Positions 45,581 through 56,232 of a stretch of 64,000 bases of DNA are shown here, one piece after another. The translations under genes and the position numbers were made by a program. Source of the stretch: Delphinus delphis (lineage: Eukaryota; Chordata; Mammalia; Artiodactyla; Delphinidae); contig NC_082691.1 in assembly GCF_949987515.2 (NCBI RefSeq), positions 35,834,417 to 35,898,416 of the forward strand, given 5' to 3'. Under the pieces are notes generated by a model. It was not told the origin of the DNA and ran no database searches. It worked only from the letters and a program-made list of their open reading frames with translations. Position 1 is the first letter of the stretch; the number at the start of each line of letters is the position of its first letter.

Positions 45581-47864
45581 GATTAATATTAGACATCAGG
45601 GATCCCAAAGTTTTACTTTCTGACAAATAAGTATAGATGTTGCCAGTTAAAGGGAGATTCCTAATCTTAAAAGGAGAGCAAGTTGATATTCTCTCATAAA
45701 ATAAAGACTAAAAGGTACATAGCCTTCCATCCTCATCAAAGATAACACTCTCAGAAAATAATCTGAAGTTAATTTTAAGCCATGGAACAATGGAGAATAA
45801 AGTATCCAATGTTTTATCCCACAAAATATAGATACATTAATTTTAGCATATATAATTCCATAGAAATCAATGTTATCAAACTATCATTGGAGCCATTCTT
45901 TTAAATTAGCAGTCTGAATAAAATTTCATTAAAGAAATCTGAAAGTAATAATTACTTTAAAATATTTTTTAAATATGGGAACAGAATTAGTATTTTATTC
46001 TAGAATATCTGCCTTTAAACAATTTTAAGTCCTCAGATACTCCTTCACACAAATTAACTGTAAAAATATATTCTTAGATATAAAAAATATCTAGTAAGTC
46101 TATTAGTAGCCAATTAATTTTTTAAGGATATATACTATGATGGTTTAGGTTTATGCTTTAGAAAAGCTGATCTTAAGGTATCATTAATTTATTTTTTAAG
46201 TTACTCCAGGTTCATGTTAATAAATGCTTGTTATCAATGTATATTAGGAAAAGTCCCTCTTGGCTTCTAAATAGTGGAAAAGGAAGAGAGGAGGAAAGCT
46301 TCCATTCAGTTCAACTGCAAGCTGGAGCAAGTCATTTAGGCAAAAGAGAAGTGGAACTACAACACAGACATGTTTTATCCCACTGGAAAATACTGCCTTG
46401 TTCATCAAAGGACCCTTCCAACCTATATTGCCAATCACTGTAGCAGGATGGTGCAGGTTATTTTAAGAATCACTAACCATTGTCTGTAAAGCTCAGAAAG
46501 TCTAGCTTAGTGTTTCTCAAAGTGTCCTAGGATCACAAGCACCAGAAAGATCTGGGGAGCTTGTCAAAAATGCTGATTCCTTGGCATAACACCAACTCTA
46601 TTGAATAAGAATCTCTACAGAGCTTGGGGGAACCTGCATTTTTAATATGCCTTTCAAATGAGTTTTATGGAAAAAAAAACACACCAGAATTTACGAAATG
46701 ATTCTAATCTGTAATCAGTATCTTTTAAAATTTGACATTCACTACGTTAATCAAAGTCTTCAAAGTAAAGTAAGACACAGAGTCTGTGTTAGGAGGACAG
46801 AAATTTCTCCATTTAAGAAACCCTTAATTTATGAAAGTATCGTTGCTTTTGTCTGAGCAATAAAAGTATTTTTCTATGTGTAAATATAAGCATATTTTAA
46901 AAAACAAAATTCTTTATATTTGCAACTATGAAACCATTCCTCTAGGGTCCTATAAGATGACAATTTTGTAATTGTGAAGAGTATTTTGTATTATCACTTC
47001 TGTAATAATACAAGATAATTATTTTTACATTATGTGTCCCGACATAATTTAGATATTAGCATCACAGGCTTCTAAGAGAAGAAAGAAGTAATTAAGGTCT
47101 AGGCCAGTTATCTAAATCAGATCAGTAAAAGCAAAAGAAAAATGAAAGACAAACTCGCAGACCTGGACCCCTAACTTTGACCTGTGTCTTGAAAATACAC
47201 TTCCCTGGTTGAAAAGTGATTTGGAAGAAGCCTGAATGGCTAAATATAAATACCAAGAAGTAAACTCAAACTGCACACTAGGCTAAAAGAATAATATAAG
47301 TATTAAAATTCAGTCAGTCTAGGAAAGAAAGTTATCAGAAACAGGACAGAACTTTTTATCAAAATAAGCTAAAAAATCATTAGCCTTTAAAATGTGAAGT
47401 TGTAGTACATGGAATTCCACGTGATCAGAGTGGTATAAAAGTAATGACATTTATTTTCAAAACATACAAACAACAAAACAAAACCTGCATATGTTTTTTG
47501 AACTTACTGAAATAATTTAACCACTATTCACAATGCTATGCTTCATATTTTCCATTTAGCAAACAATGGAATTTCATTCAAAGGCACAGTACCTTCAGAT
47601 ATGGGCAGAAAATAGAAACAAGAAGAGATACTTTTATTAAAAGAAAAAATTTCATGGAACATCTCCCAACCTCATTATAAGAAAAAGAGGACAAACATAA
47701 AGATGGGAAATATGGAAGGAAATATGTAGCCACAGAAAACAGAACAAAGAAAAGAATAATACATCAAAGTAATGAGTAATAAAAAATTAGTAAATAGGAG
47801 GTTATAAAGACACAGCATATCTTCTATCATTTTATATTTAAGGAAGGTTCTCTGGGAAAAGCAT
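45581..47864. other. Mostly unique AT-rich sequence
   Basis: Holds a MER5-type relic (listed separately). The rest shows no exon or named repeat. Two frames of 64-71 codons on opposite strands at 46228-46443 are shadows of each other. Confidence 0.5.
46500..46690 (+). mobile_element. MER5-type hAT DNA-transposon relic
   Basis: 'agtgtttctcaaagtgtcctaggatcacaagcaccag', 'ggggagcttgtcaaaaatgctgattccttgg', 'attgaataagaatctctacag' and 'gaacctgcatttttaatatgcc' follow MER5A/B in order. The left end retains the terminal motif. Confidence 0.85.
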
Positions 47865-48658
47865 ATAGTTGTGTCTTGCTATATTATCCAATTTGGCAAT
47901 CTCTGTCTTAAATGTAGTACTTAGAATATTTACATTTAGTGTGTTTATTGCTTTGTTTGGAATACTACTATTTGTTTTATATTTGTCCCATCTACTCTTT
48001 GTTCTTCTTTTCCTTCTTTTCCTGTATTCTTTTGGATTAACTGAAATTTTTAGGTGTGATTCCATTTTATCATCACCATTTGCTTATTATCTAAATTATT
48101 TTGGTCCTTTATTGGTTGCTTTAATGATTACATCACACACATTTAACATGTCAAAGTCTTTCATTAAACAATATAACACTTCACAACATTAAAAGAACCT
48201 TAAAACAATATACTTCATTTACTTCCTCCCATTCTTTGTGCTATTACTGCTATATATTTCACTTTTACATGTTATAATTTTTAAAATATATTATTACTAG
48301 TTTTGCTTTAAGTAGTCAGTTATATTTTAAAGACTTTTTAAAATATGTGGCCAAAATCTTTTATATTTAATGACTCATTTATCATTTCCAGTGATCCTTA
48401 GTCCTATATGATGATCCAAATTTCAATCTGTTATCATATTTTGCCTGAAGAACTGCCTTAAACATCTCTTATAGTGCAGGACTGCTGACAATGACTTCCC
48501 ACTTTTTTTATTTGACTGAGTTTTTACTTTTTCTTAATTTTTGAAAGATATTTTGCTGCATATACAATTCTAAGATGACAGAGATTTTTTGTTCATTCAA
48601 TGCCTTAAGATGTTGCTCTACTGTCTTCACTTGCATAGTTCATGACAAGAAGTCTGCT
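47865..48658 (-). mobile_element. Ancient LINE-1 (left part), antisense
   Basis: Reverse text of the start of ORF2 ('gcatatagttgtgtcttgctatattatccaatttggcaatctctgtctt') and then ORF1 ('gaactgccttaaacatctcttatagtgcaggactgctgacaatgac', 'gttgctctactgtcttcacttgcatag', 'gacaagaagtctgctgtca'). It breaks at 48658 and resumes at 54611 on the far side of a younger L1. All frames are closed. Confidence 0.85.
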
Positions 48659-49098
48659 GTCATATTGATATATATATATATTTAACAACTTTATTGGAGT
48701 ATAATTGCTTTAAAATGGTGTGTTAGTTTCTGCTTTATAACAAAGTGAATCAGCTATACATATACATATATCCCCATATCTCTTCCCTCTTGCATCTCCC
48801 TCCCACCCTCCCTATCCCACCCCTCTAGGTAGTCACAAGGCACCAAGCTGATCTCCCTGTGCTATGCAGCTGCTTCCCACTAGCTATCTATTTGACATTT
48901 GGCAGTGTACATATGTCCATGCCACTCTCTCACTTCGTCCCAGCTTACCCTTCTCCCTCCCCATGTCCTCAAGTCCATTCTCTATGTCTGCATCTTTATT
49001 CCTGTCCTGCACCTAGGTTCTTCAGAACATTTTTTTTTTTTTTAGATTCCATATATATGTGTTAGCATATGGTATTTGTTTTTCTCTTTCTGACTTAC

Positions 49099-52000
49099 TT
49101 AACTCTGTATGACAGACTCTAGGTCCATCCACCTCACTACAAATAACTCAATTTTGTTTCTTTTTATGGCTGAGTAATATTCCATTGTATATATGTGCCA
49201 CATCATCTTGATCCATTCATCTGTCGATGGACACTTAGGTTGCTTCCATTTCCTGGCTATTGTAAACAGAGCTGTAATGAACATTTTGGTACATGACTCT
49301 TTTTGAATCATGGTTTTCTCAGGGTACATGACCAGTAGTAGGATTGCTGGGTTGTATGGTAGTTCTATTTTTAGTGTTTTAAGGAACCTCCATACTGTTC
49401 ACCATAGTGGCTGTATCAATTTACATTCTCACCAACAGTGCAAGAGGGTTCCCTTTTCTCCACACCCTCTCCAGCATTTATTGTTTGTAGATTTTTTGAT
49501 AATGGCCATTCTGACCAATGTGAGGTGATACCTCATTGTAGTTTTGCTTTGCATTTCTCTAATGATTAGTGATGTTGAGCATACTTTCATGTGTTTGTGG
49601 GCAATCTGTATATCTTCTTTGGAGAAATGACTATTTACATCTTCGGCCTATTTTTTGATTGGGTTGTTTGTTATTTTGATATTGAGCTGCTTGTAAATTT
49701 TGGAAATTAATCCTCTATCCGTTGATTCATATGGGAGAAATATTTTCTCCCATTCTGAGGGTTGCCTATTCGTCTTATTTATGGTTTCCTTTGCTGTGCA
49801 AAAGCTTTTAAGTTTAGGTCTCATTTGTTTATTTTTGTTTTTATTTCCATTTCTCTAGGAGGTGGGTCCAAAAGGATCTTGCTGTGATTTATGTCATAGA
49901 GTGTTCTGCCTATGTTTTCCTCTAAGAGTTTTATAGTGTGTGGCTTTACATTTAGGCCTTTAATCCATTTTGAGTTTATGTTTGTGTATTGTGTTAGGCA
50001 GTGTTCTACTTTCATTCTTTTACATGTAGCTGTCCAGTTTTCCCAGCACCACTTACTGAGGAAGCTGTCTTTTCTCCATTGTATATTCTTGCCTCCTTTA
50101 TCAAAAATAAGGTGACCATATGTGCGTGGGTTTATCTCTGGGCTTTCTATCCTGTTCCATTGATCTATATTTCTGTTTTTGTGCCAGTACCATACTGTCT
50201 TGATTACCGTAGCTTTGTAGTATAGTCTGAAGTCATGAAGCCCGATTCCTCCAACTCCATTTTTCTTTCTCAAGATTGCTTTGGCTATTCGGGGTCTTTT
50301 GTGTTTCCATACAAACTGTGAAATTATTTTTCTAGTTCTGTGAAAAATGCCATTGGTAATTTCATACGGATTGCACTGAATCTGTAGATTGCTTGGGAAG
50401 TGTAGTCATTTTCACAATATTGATTCTTCCAATCCAAGAACATGGTATATCTCTCCATCTGTTTCATTCATCTTTAGTTTCTTTCATCAGTGTCTTATAG
50501 CTTTCGACATACAGGTTTTTGTCTCCTTACGTAGGTTTATTCCTGGTATTTTATTATTTTTGTTGCAATGGTAAATGGGAGTGTTTCCTTAACTTCTCTT
50601 TCAGATTTTTCATCATTAGTGTATAGGAATGCAAGAGATTTCTGTGCATTAATTTTGTATCCTGCTACTTTACCAAATTCATTGATTAGCTCTAGTAGTT
50701 TGCTGGTAGTATGTCTAGGATTCTCTATGTATAGTATCATGTCATCTGTAAACAGTGACAGTTTTACTTCTTCTTTTCCAATTTGGATTGCTTTTATTTC
50801 TTTTTCTTCTCTGATTGCTGTGGCTAAAAATTCCAAAACTTTGCTGAACAATAGTGGTGAGAAAAAAAAAAAACAGTGGTGAGAGAGGACCACCTTGTCT
50901 TGTTCCTGATCTTAGAGGAAATGCTTTCCGTTTTTCACCAATGAAAACAATGCTGGCTGTGGGTTTGTCATATATGGCCTTGATTATGTTGAGGGAAGTT
51001 CCCTCTATGCCTACTTTCTGGAGCGTTTTTATCATAAATGGGTGTTGAATATTGTTGAAAACTTTTTCTGCGTCTATTCAGATGATCATATGGTTTTTCT
51101 CCCTCAATTTGTTAATGTGGTTTATCACACTGATTTGCATATATTGAAGAATCTTTGCATTCCTGGGATAAACCCCATATGATCACGCTGTATGATCCTT
51201 TTAATGTATTGTTGGAATTTTTTTGCTAGTATTTTGTTGAGGATTTTTGCATCTATGTTCATCAGTGATATGGGCCTGTAGTTTTCTTTCTTTGTGATAT
51301 CTTTGTCTGTTTTTGGTATCAGAGTGATGGTGGCCTCATAGAATGAACTTGGGAGTGTTCCTCCCTCTGCTGTATTTTGGAAGAGTTTGAGAAGGATAGG
51401 TGTTAGATCTTCTCTAAATGTTTTATAGAATTTGCCTGTGAAGCCATCTGGTCCTGGGCTTTTGTTTGTTGGAAGATTTTTTTTTTTTTTTGCGGTAGGC
51501 AGGCCTCTCACTGTTGTGGCCTCTCCCGTTGCGGAGCACAGGCTCCAGTCGTGCAGGATCCGGTCGTGCAGGCTCAGCGGCCATGGCTCACGGGCCTAAC
51601 TGCTCCGCGGCATGTGGGATCTTCCCGGACCGGGGCACGAACCCATGTCCCCTGCATCAGCAGGCGGACTCTCAACCACTGCACAACCAGGGAAGCCCTG
51701 TTGGAAGATTTTTAATCACAGTTTCAATTTCAGTGCTTGGTCTGTTCATATATTCTACTTCTTCCTGGTTCAGTCTCGGAAGGTTGTGCATTTCTAAGAA
51801 TTTGTCCATTTCTTCCAGGTTTTCCATTTTATTGGCATATAGTTGCTTGTAGTAATCTCTCATGATCCTTTGTGTTTCTGCAATGTCAGTTGTTACTTCT
51901 CCTTTTCATTTCTAATTCTACTGATTTGAGTCTTCTCCCTTTTTTTCTTGATGAGTCTGGCTAGTGGTTTATCAATTTTGTTTATCTTCTCAAAGAACCA

Positions 52001-53082
52001 GCTTTTAGTTTTATTGATCTTTGCTATCATTTCCTTCATTTCTTTTTCTTTTAATTCTGATCTGATCTGTATGATTTCTATCCTTCTGCTAACTTTGGGG
52101 TTTTTTTACACTTCATTCTCTAATTGCTTTAGGTGTTAGGTTAGGTTGTTTGAGATGTTTCTTGTTCTTGAGGTAGGCTTGTATTGCTATAAATTTCCTT
52201 CTTAGAACTGCTTTTGCTGCATCCCATAGGTTTTGAGCTGTCGTGTTTTCATTGTCATTTGTTTCTAGGTATTTTTTGATTTCCTCTTTGATTTCTTCAG
52301 TGATCTCTTGGTTATTAAGTAGTGCATTGTTTAGCCTTCATGTGTTTGTATTTTTTACAGATTTTTCCTGTAATTGATATCTACTCTCATAGGATTGTGG
52401 TCAGAAAAGATACTTGATATGATTTCAATTTTTTTAATTTGCCACAGCTTGATTTGTGACCCAAGATATGATCTATCCTGCAGAATGTTCCATGAGCACT
52501 TGAGAAGAAAGTGTATTCTTTTGTTTTTGGATGGAATGTCCTTTAAATATCAATTAAGTCCATCTTGTTTAATGTATTATTTAAAGCTTGTGTTTCCTGA
52601 TTTATTTTCATTTTGGATGATCTGTCCATTGGTGAAAGTGGGGTGTTAAAGTTCCCTACTATGATTGTGTTACTGTCGATTTTCCCTTTTATGGCTGTTA
52701 GCATTTCCCTTATGTATTGAGGTGCTCCTATGTTGGGTACATAAATGTTTACAATTGTTATATCTTCTTCTTGGATTGATCCCTTGATCATTATGTAGTG
52801 TCCTTCTTTGTCTCTTGTAATAGTCTTTATTTTAAAGTCTATTTTATCTAATATGAGAATTGCTACTCCAGCTTTCCTTTGATTTCCATTTGCATGGAAT
52901 ATCTTTTTCCATCCCCTGACTTTCAGTCTGTATGTGTCTCTAGGTCTGAAGTGGGTCTCTTGTAGACAGCATATATACGGGTCTTGGTTTTGTATCCATT
53001 CAGCCAGTCTATGTCTTTTGGTGGGAGCATTTAATCCATTTATATTTAAGGTAATTATTGATATGTATGTTCCTGTAACCAT
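49099..53082 (-). pseudogene. LINE-1 ORF2 pseudogene (endonuclease-reverse transcriptase)
   Basis: Endonuclease (52543-53082) starts 'ISIITLNINGLNAP' and keeps 'CCLQETHF' with the catalytic Glu, but the GDFN motif reads GNFN (52645-52656), losing a catalytic Asp. Reverse transcriptase pieces are at 51125-51480 and 51714-51863 (split by a SINE), at 50742-51035 ([11 protein letters not shown]), and at 50537-50893 with FTDD at 50741-50752. The C-terminal region is at 49099-50273. Multiple frameshifts separate the pieces. The family enzyme nicks AT-rich targets and primes reverse transcription; this one cannot. Confidence 0.93.
51482..51698 (-). mobile_element. CHR-type SINE inside LINE-1 ORF2
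   Basis: 15-bp perfect TSD (tgttggaagattttt) at 51467-51481 and 51699-51713. Same orientation as the host L1. The body has a 15-bp internal duplication: 'gtcgtgcagg' appears twice near 51548-51575, where other copies have it once. It is the youngest layer of the nest. Confidence 0.96.
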
Positions 53083-53196
53083 TTTCTTAATTGTTTTGTG
53101 TTTGTTTTTGTAGGTCTTTTCCTTCTCTTGTGTTTCCCGCCTAGAGAAGTTCCTTTAGCATGTGTTGTAAAGCTGGTTTGGTGGTGCTGAATTCTC

Positions 53197-54005
53197 TTAG
53201 CTTTTGCTTGTCTGTAAAGGTTTTAATTTCTCTGTCAGATCTGAATGACATCCTTTTGGGTAGAGTAGTCTTGGTTGTAGGTTTTTCCCTTTCATCACTT
53301 TAAGTATGTCTTGCCACTCCGTTCTTGCTTGCAGAGTTTCCGTTGAAAGATCAGCTGTTAACCTTATGGGGATTCCCTTGTATGTTATTTGTCCTTTTTC
53401 CCTTGCTGCTTTTAATATTTTTTCTTTGTATTTAATTTTTGACAGTTTGATTAATATGTGTCTTGGTGTGTTTCTCCTTGGATTTATCCTGTATGGGACT
53501 CTCTGTGCTTCTTGGACTTGATTAACTATTGCCTTTCCCATATTAGGGAAGTTTTCAACTATAATCTCTTCAAATATTTTCTCAGTCCCTTTCTTTTTCT
53601 CTTCTTCTTCTGGGACTCCTATAATTCGAATGTTGGTGCATTTAATAGTGTCCCAGAGGTCTCTATGACTGTCCTCAATTCTTTTCATTCTTTTTTCTTT
53701 ATTCTGCTCTGCAGTAGTTATTTCCACTATTTTATCTTCCAGTCACTTAACCATCCCTCTGCCTCAGTTAATCTGCTATTGATTCCTTCTAGAGAATTTT
53801 TAATTTCATTTATTGTGTTGTTCATCATTGTTTGTTTGCTCTTTAGTTCTTCTAGGTCCTTGTTAAACGTTTCTTGTATTTTCTCCATTCTATTTCCAAG
53901 ATTTTGGATCATCTTTACTATCATTACTCTGAATTCTTGTTTAGGTAAACTGCTTATTTCCTCTTCATTTGTTTGGTGTGGTTGGTTTTTACCTTGCTCC
54001 TTCAT
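53197..54005 (-). pseudogene. LINE-1 ORF1 pseudogene
   Basis: ORF1 makes the RNA-binding trimeric chaperone of the L1 particle. The N-terminal part (53727-54005) has a coiled-coil pattern ('MIQNLGNRMEKIQETFNKDL') and runs out of frame near 53741, where one base is missing relative to the family frame. The C-terminal part (53197-53727) resumes with 'TAEQNKEKRMKRIEDSHRDL', the RRM-like 'NIRIIGVPEEEEKK' and the C-terminal domain ('GKAIVNQVQEAQRVPYRINP'). Otherwise the length is near normal. One frameshift is enough to abolish it. Confidence 0.92.
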
Positions 54006-54610
54006 CTGCTGTTCTTCTCTGTCATCTCATTTTGCTTAACTTACTCTGTTTGGGGTCACCTTTTCGCAGCCTGCAGGTTCGTAGTTCCAGTTGTTTCTGG
54101 TGTCTGCCCCCAGTGGCTAAGGTTGGTTCAGTGGGTTGTGTAGGCTTCCTGGTGGAGGGGCCTAGTGCCTGTGTTCTGGTGGATGCGGCTGAATCTTGTC
54201 TTTCTGGTGGGCAGGACCACGTCTGGTGGTGTATTTTGGGGTGTCTGTGGCCTTATTATGATTTTAGGCAGCCTCTCTGCTAATGGGTGGGGTTGTGTTC
54301 CTGTCTTGCTAGTTGTTTGGCATTGTTTTTCCAGCACTGTAGCTTGCTGGCTGTTGAGTGGAGCTGGGTCTTAGCATTGAGTTGGAAATCTCTGGGAGAG
54401 TTTTCGCCGTTTGATATTACATGGAGCCAGGAGGCCTCTGGTGGACCAATGTCCTGAACTTGGCTCTCCCACCTCAGAGGCACAGGCCTGACACCTGGCT
54501 GGAGTACCAAGACCCTGTCAGCCACACTGCTGTTATATCGAAGGCAACATGGGAGTGCCACAGAGTCCAGTATTTTTTCCATAAGCTTCTTTGTCATGTC
54601 ATATTTATAT

Positions 54611-56232
54611 TTGTTTTATGTGTATAACACCTTTTTTTCTTCTGCCTATTCATAATTTTTTCTCTTTATCACTGCTTTTTAGATATTTGTTTATAATATG
54701 ATTTGGTGTGATTTTCTTCATATGTTTTTCTTCTTGGAGTTTATTGAGCTTTTTGGATCTATGGTTTTATAATTTTCAACAAGTTTGGAAAATGTTTGGC
54801 CATTATTTATTCCATTATCATTTATGTTCCCCTACTACTTCCTTCTGGGCCTTTAGAACACTTTAATACTACTCCACAAGTCAATTTGTACTATTTTTTT
54901 TCAGGTGTTTTCTTCTTGTAATTTATTTTGTATATTTTCCATTCCTATATCTTCAATTTCAAAGGACTCTTCTGCAATTTTGAACCAGTTATTCATTAAG
55001 GCATTTGAGGGTACTTTTATTTCAAATATAGCCTTCATCTCTAGAAATTCATTTCAGTCTTTTTCATATCTCTGTTTCTTGCTTCCTAATGTTTATTTTT
55101 CCTTCATCTTCTTGAACGTATGGAATATATAATAGCTATTTTTACATCCTTTTCTGCAATTTCTGTCACCTGGGTCATTTCTGGGTCTACTTCTATTGAT
55201 CAACTCTTCTCTCTCTTTTTTTTTTTCTTTTGTGGTACACAGGCCTCTCACTGTTATGGCCTCTCCCATGTGGAGCACAGGCTCTGGACGCGCAGGCTCA
55301 GTGGCCATGCCTCACGGGCCCAGCCGCTCCGCGGCATGTGGGATCTTCCCGGACCAGGGCACGAACCTGTGTCCCCTGCATTGGCAGGCGGACTCTCAAC
55401 CACTGTGCCACCAGGGAAGCCCCAACTCTTCTAATTCTTATGGACCATATTTCCCAGTTTATTTGCATACCTATTTTTTATTGGGTTCCAGGAATTATGC
55501 ATTTTATTTATTGGGATTTTGTTGTATTCCTTTAAATATTATGTGGCTTTATTTGGGGATGCAGCTAACGTCAACAGAATTCTATCTTTTGAGGCTTGCT
55601 TTTCAACTTTTTTTAGGAACAAGTACAGTGAAGCCTTTTATTGAGTATAATTTTGTTCCACCACTAAGGCAATACACTTTTGAGGATTCTACTCAATGTC
55701 CTATACATTAGATGTTTCCACTTTGGCTGGTGCCAACGTGGATTATACCCAGCCTCATGTGAGCTCCAAAAATTGCTCTACCTACTCTTTTCTGTTGGTT
55801 CATTTCTTAGTTTCATATACTTTCCTTATATGTATGTACAGAGCAGTACTCAGCTAGAGCCTCAGGTGGATTCCTTGCAGATATTTAGAGCTCCATGCCC
55901 GTGCTGTGCCCTCATATCCGGAATTTTGCTCTCAAATCTAGGCGACTTGGTCTCCTCAAACTCTGTCTTCTCAACTTCACAAGGCTTCTGAGCATTGCTG
56001 AGGTTTCTCTTAACTACACCACCTCTTGGAAACTCCAGGCCACGAGCTGGGGCAGTTGTAGGAATCACATAGTTTGTTTTCCTTCTCTCATGGATAAATA
56101 TTCTGTGTTACCTTTTGGCCATTGCCTGAAATCTGGTGTTTCACAAATATCTTGTCTAGTTTTCTAGTAGTTTAATGTGAGACAGTAAATCTAGTTTCAC
56201 TATTTTTCCATCATAGTGAAAAAAGGAAGTCT
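54611..56232 (-). mobile_element. Ancient LINE-1 (right part), antisense, split by a SINE
   Basis: Continues the element broken at 48658: 'tctctttatcactgctttttagatat', 'ttggtgtgattttcttcatatg', 'gagtttattgagctttttggatctatggttttata' (ORF1 region). After the SINE, the old 5' UTR ends 'tcttgtctagttttctagtagtttaatgtgagacagtaaatctag'. No open coding frame. Together with 47865-48658 it is an old L1M-type copy lacking most of ORF2. Confidence 0.85.
55211..55422 (-). mobile_element. CHR-type SINE, antisense
   Basis: 10-bp perfect TSD (caactcttct) at 55201-55210 and 55423-55432. Short interrupted T-run (ctctctttttttttttctttt) and a 3-base deletion in the 'cccatgtggagc' segment. Confidence 0.95.

Larger units (their letters stand above)
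48672..54597 (-). mobile_element. Near-full-length LINE-1, antisense, inside an older LINE-1
   Basis: About 5.7 kb after subtracting a SINE. In element order (right to left): GC-richer 5' UTR (54006-54597), ORF1 (53197-54005), spacer (53083-53196), ORF2 (49099-53082) and 3' UTR (48672-49098). Likely TSD with one mismatch: gtcatattgatat (48659-48671) and gtcatatttatat (54598-54610). Almost no poly(A) is left at the 3' end; a TA-rich tract takes its place. This is the most complete L1 in the window but cannot encode working proteins. Confidence 0.92.
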
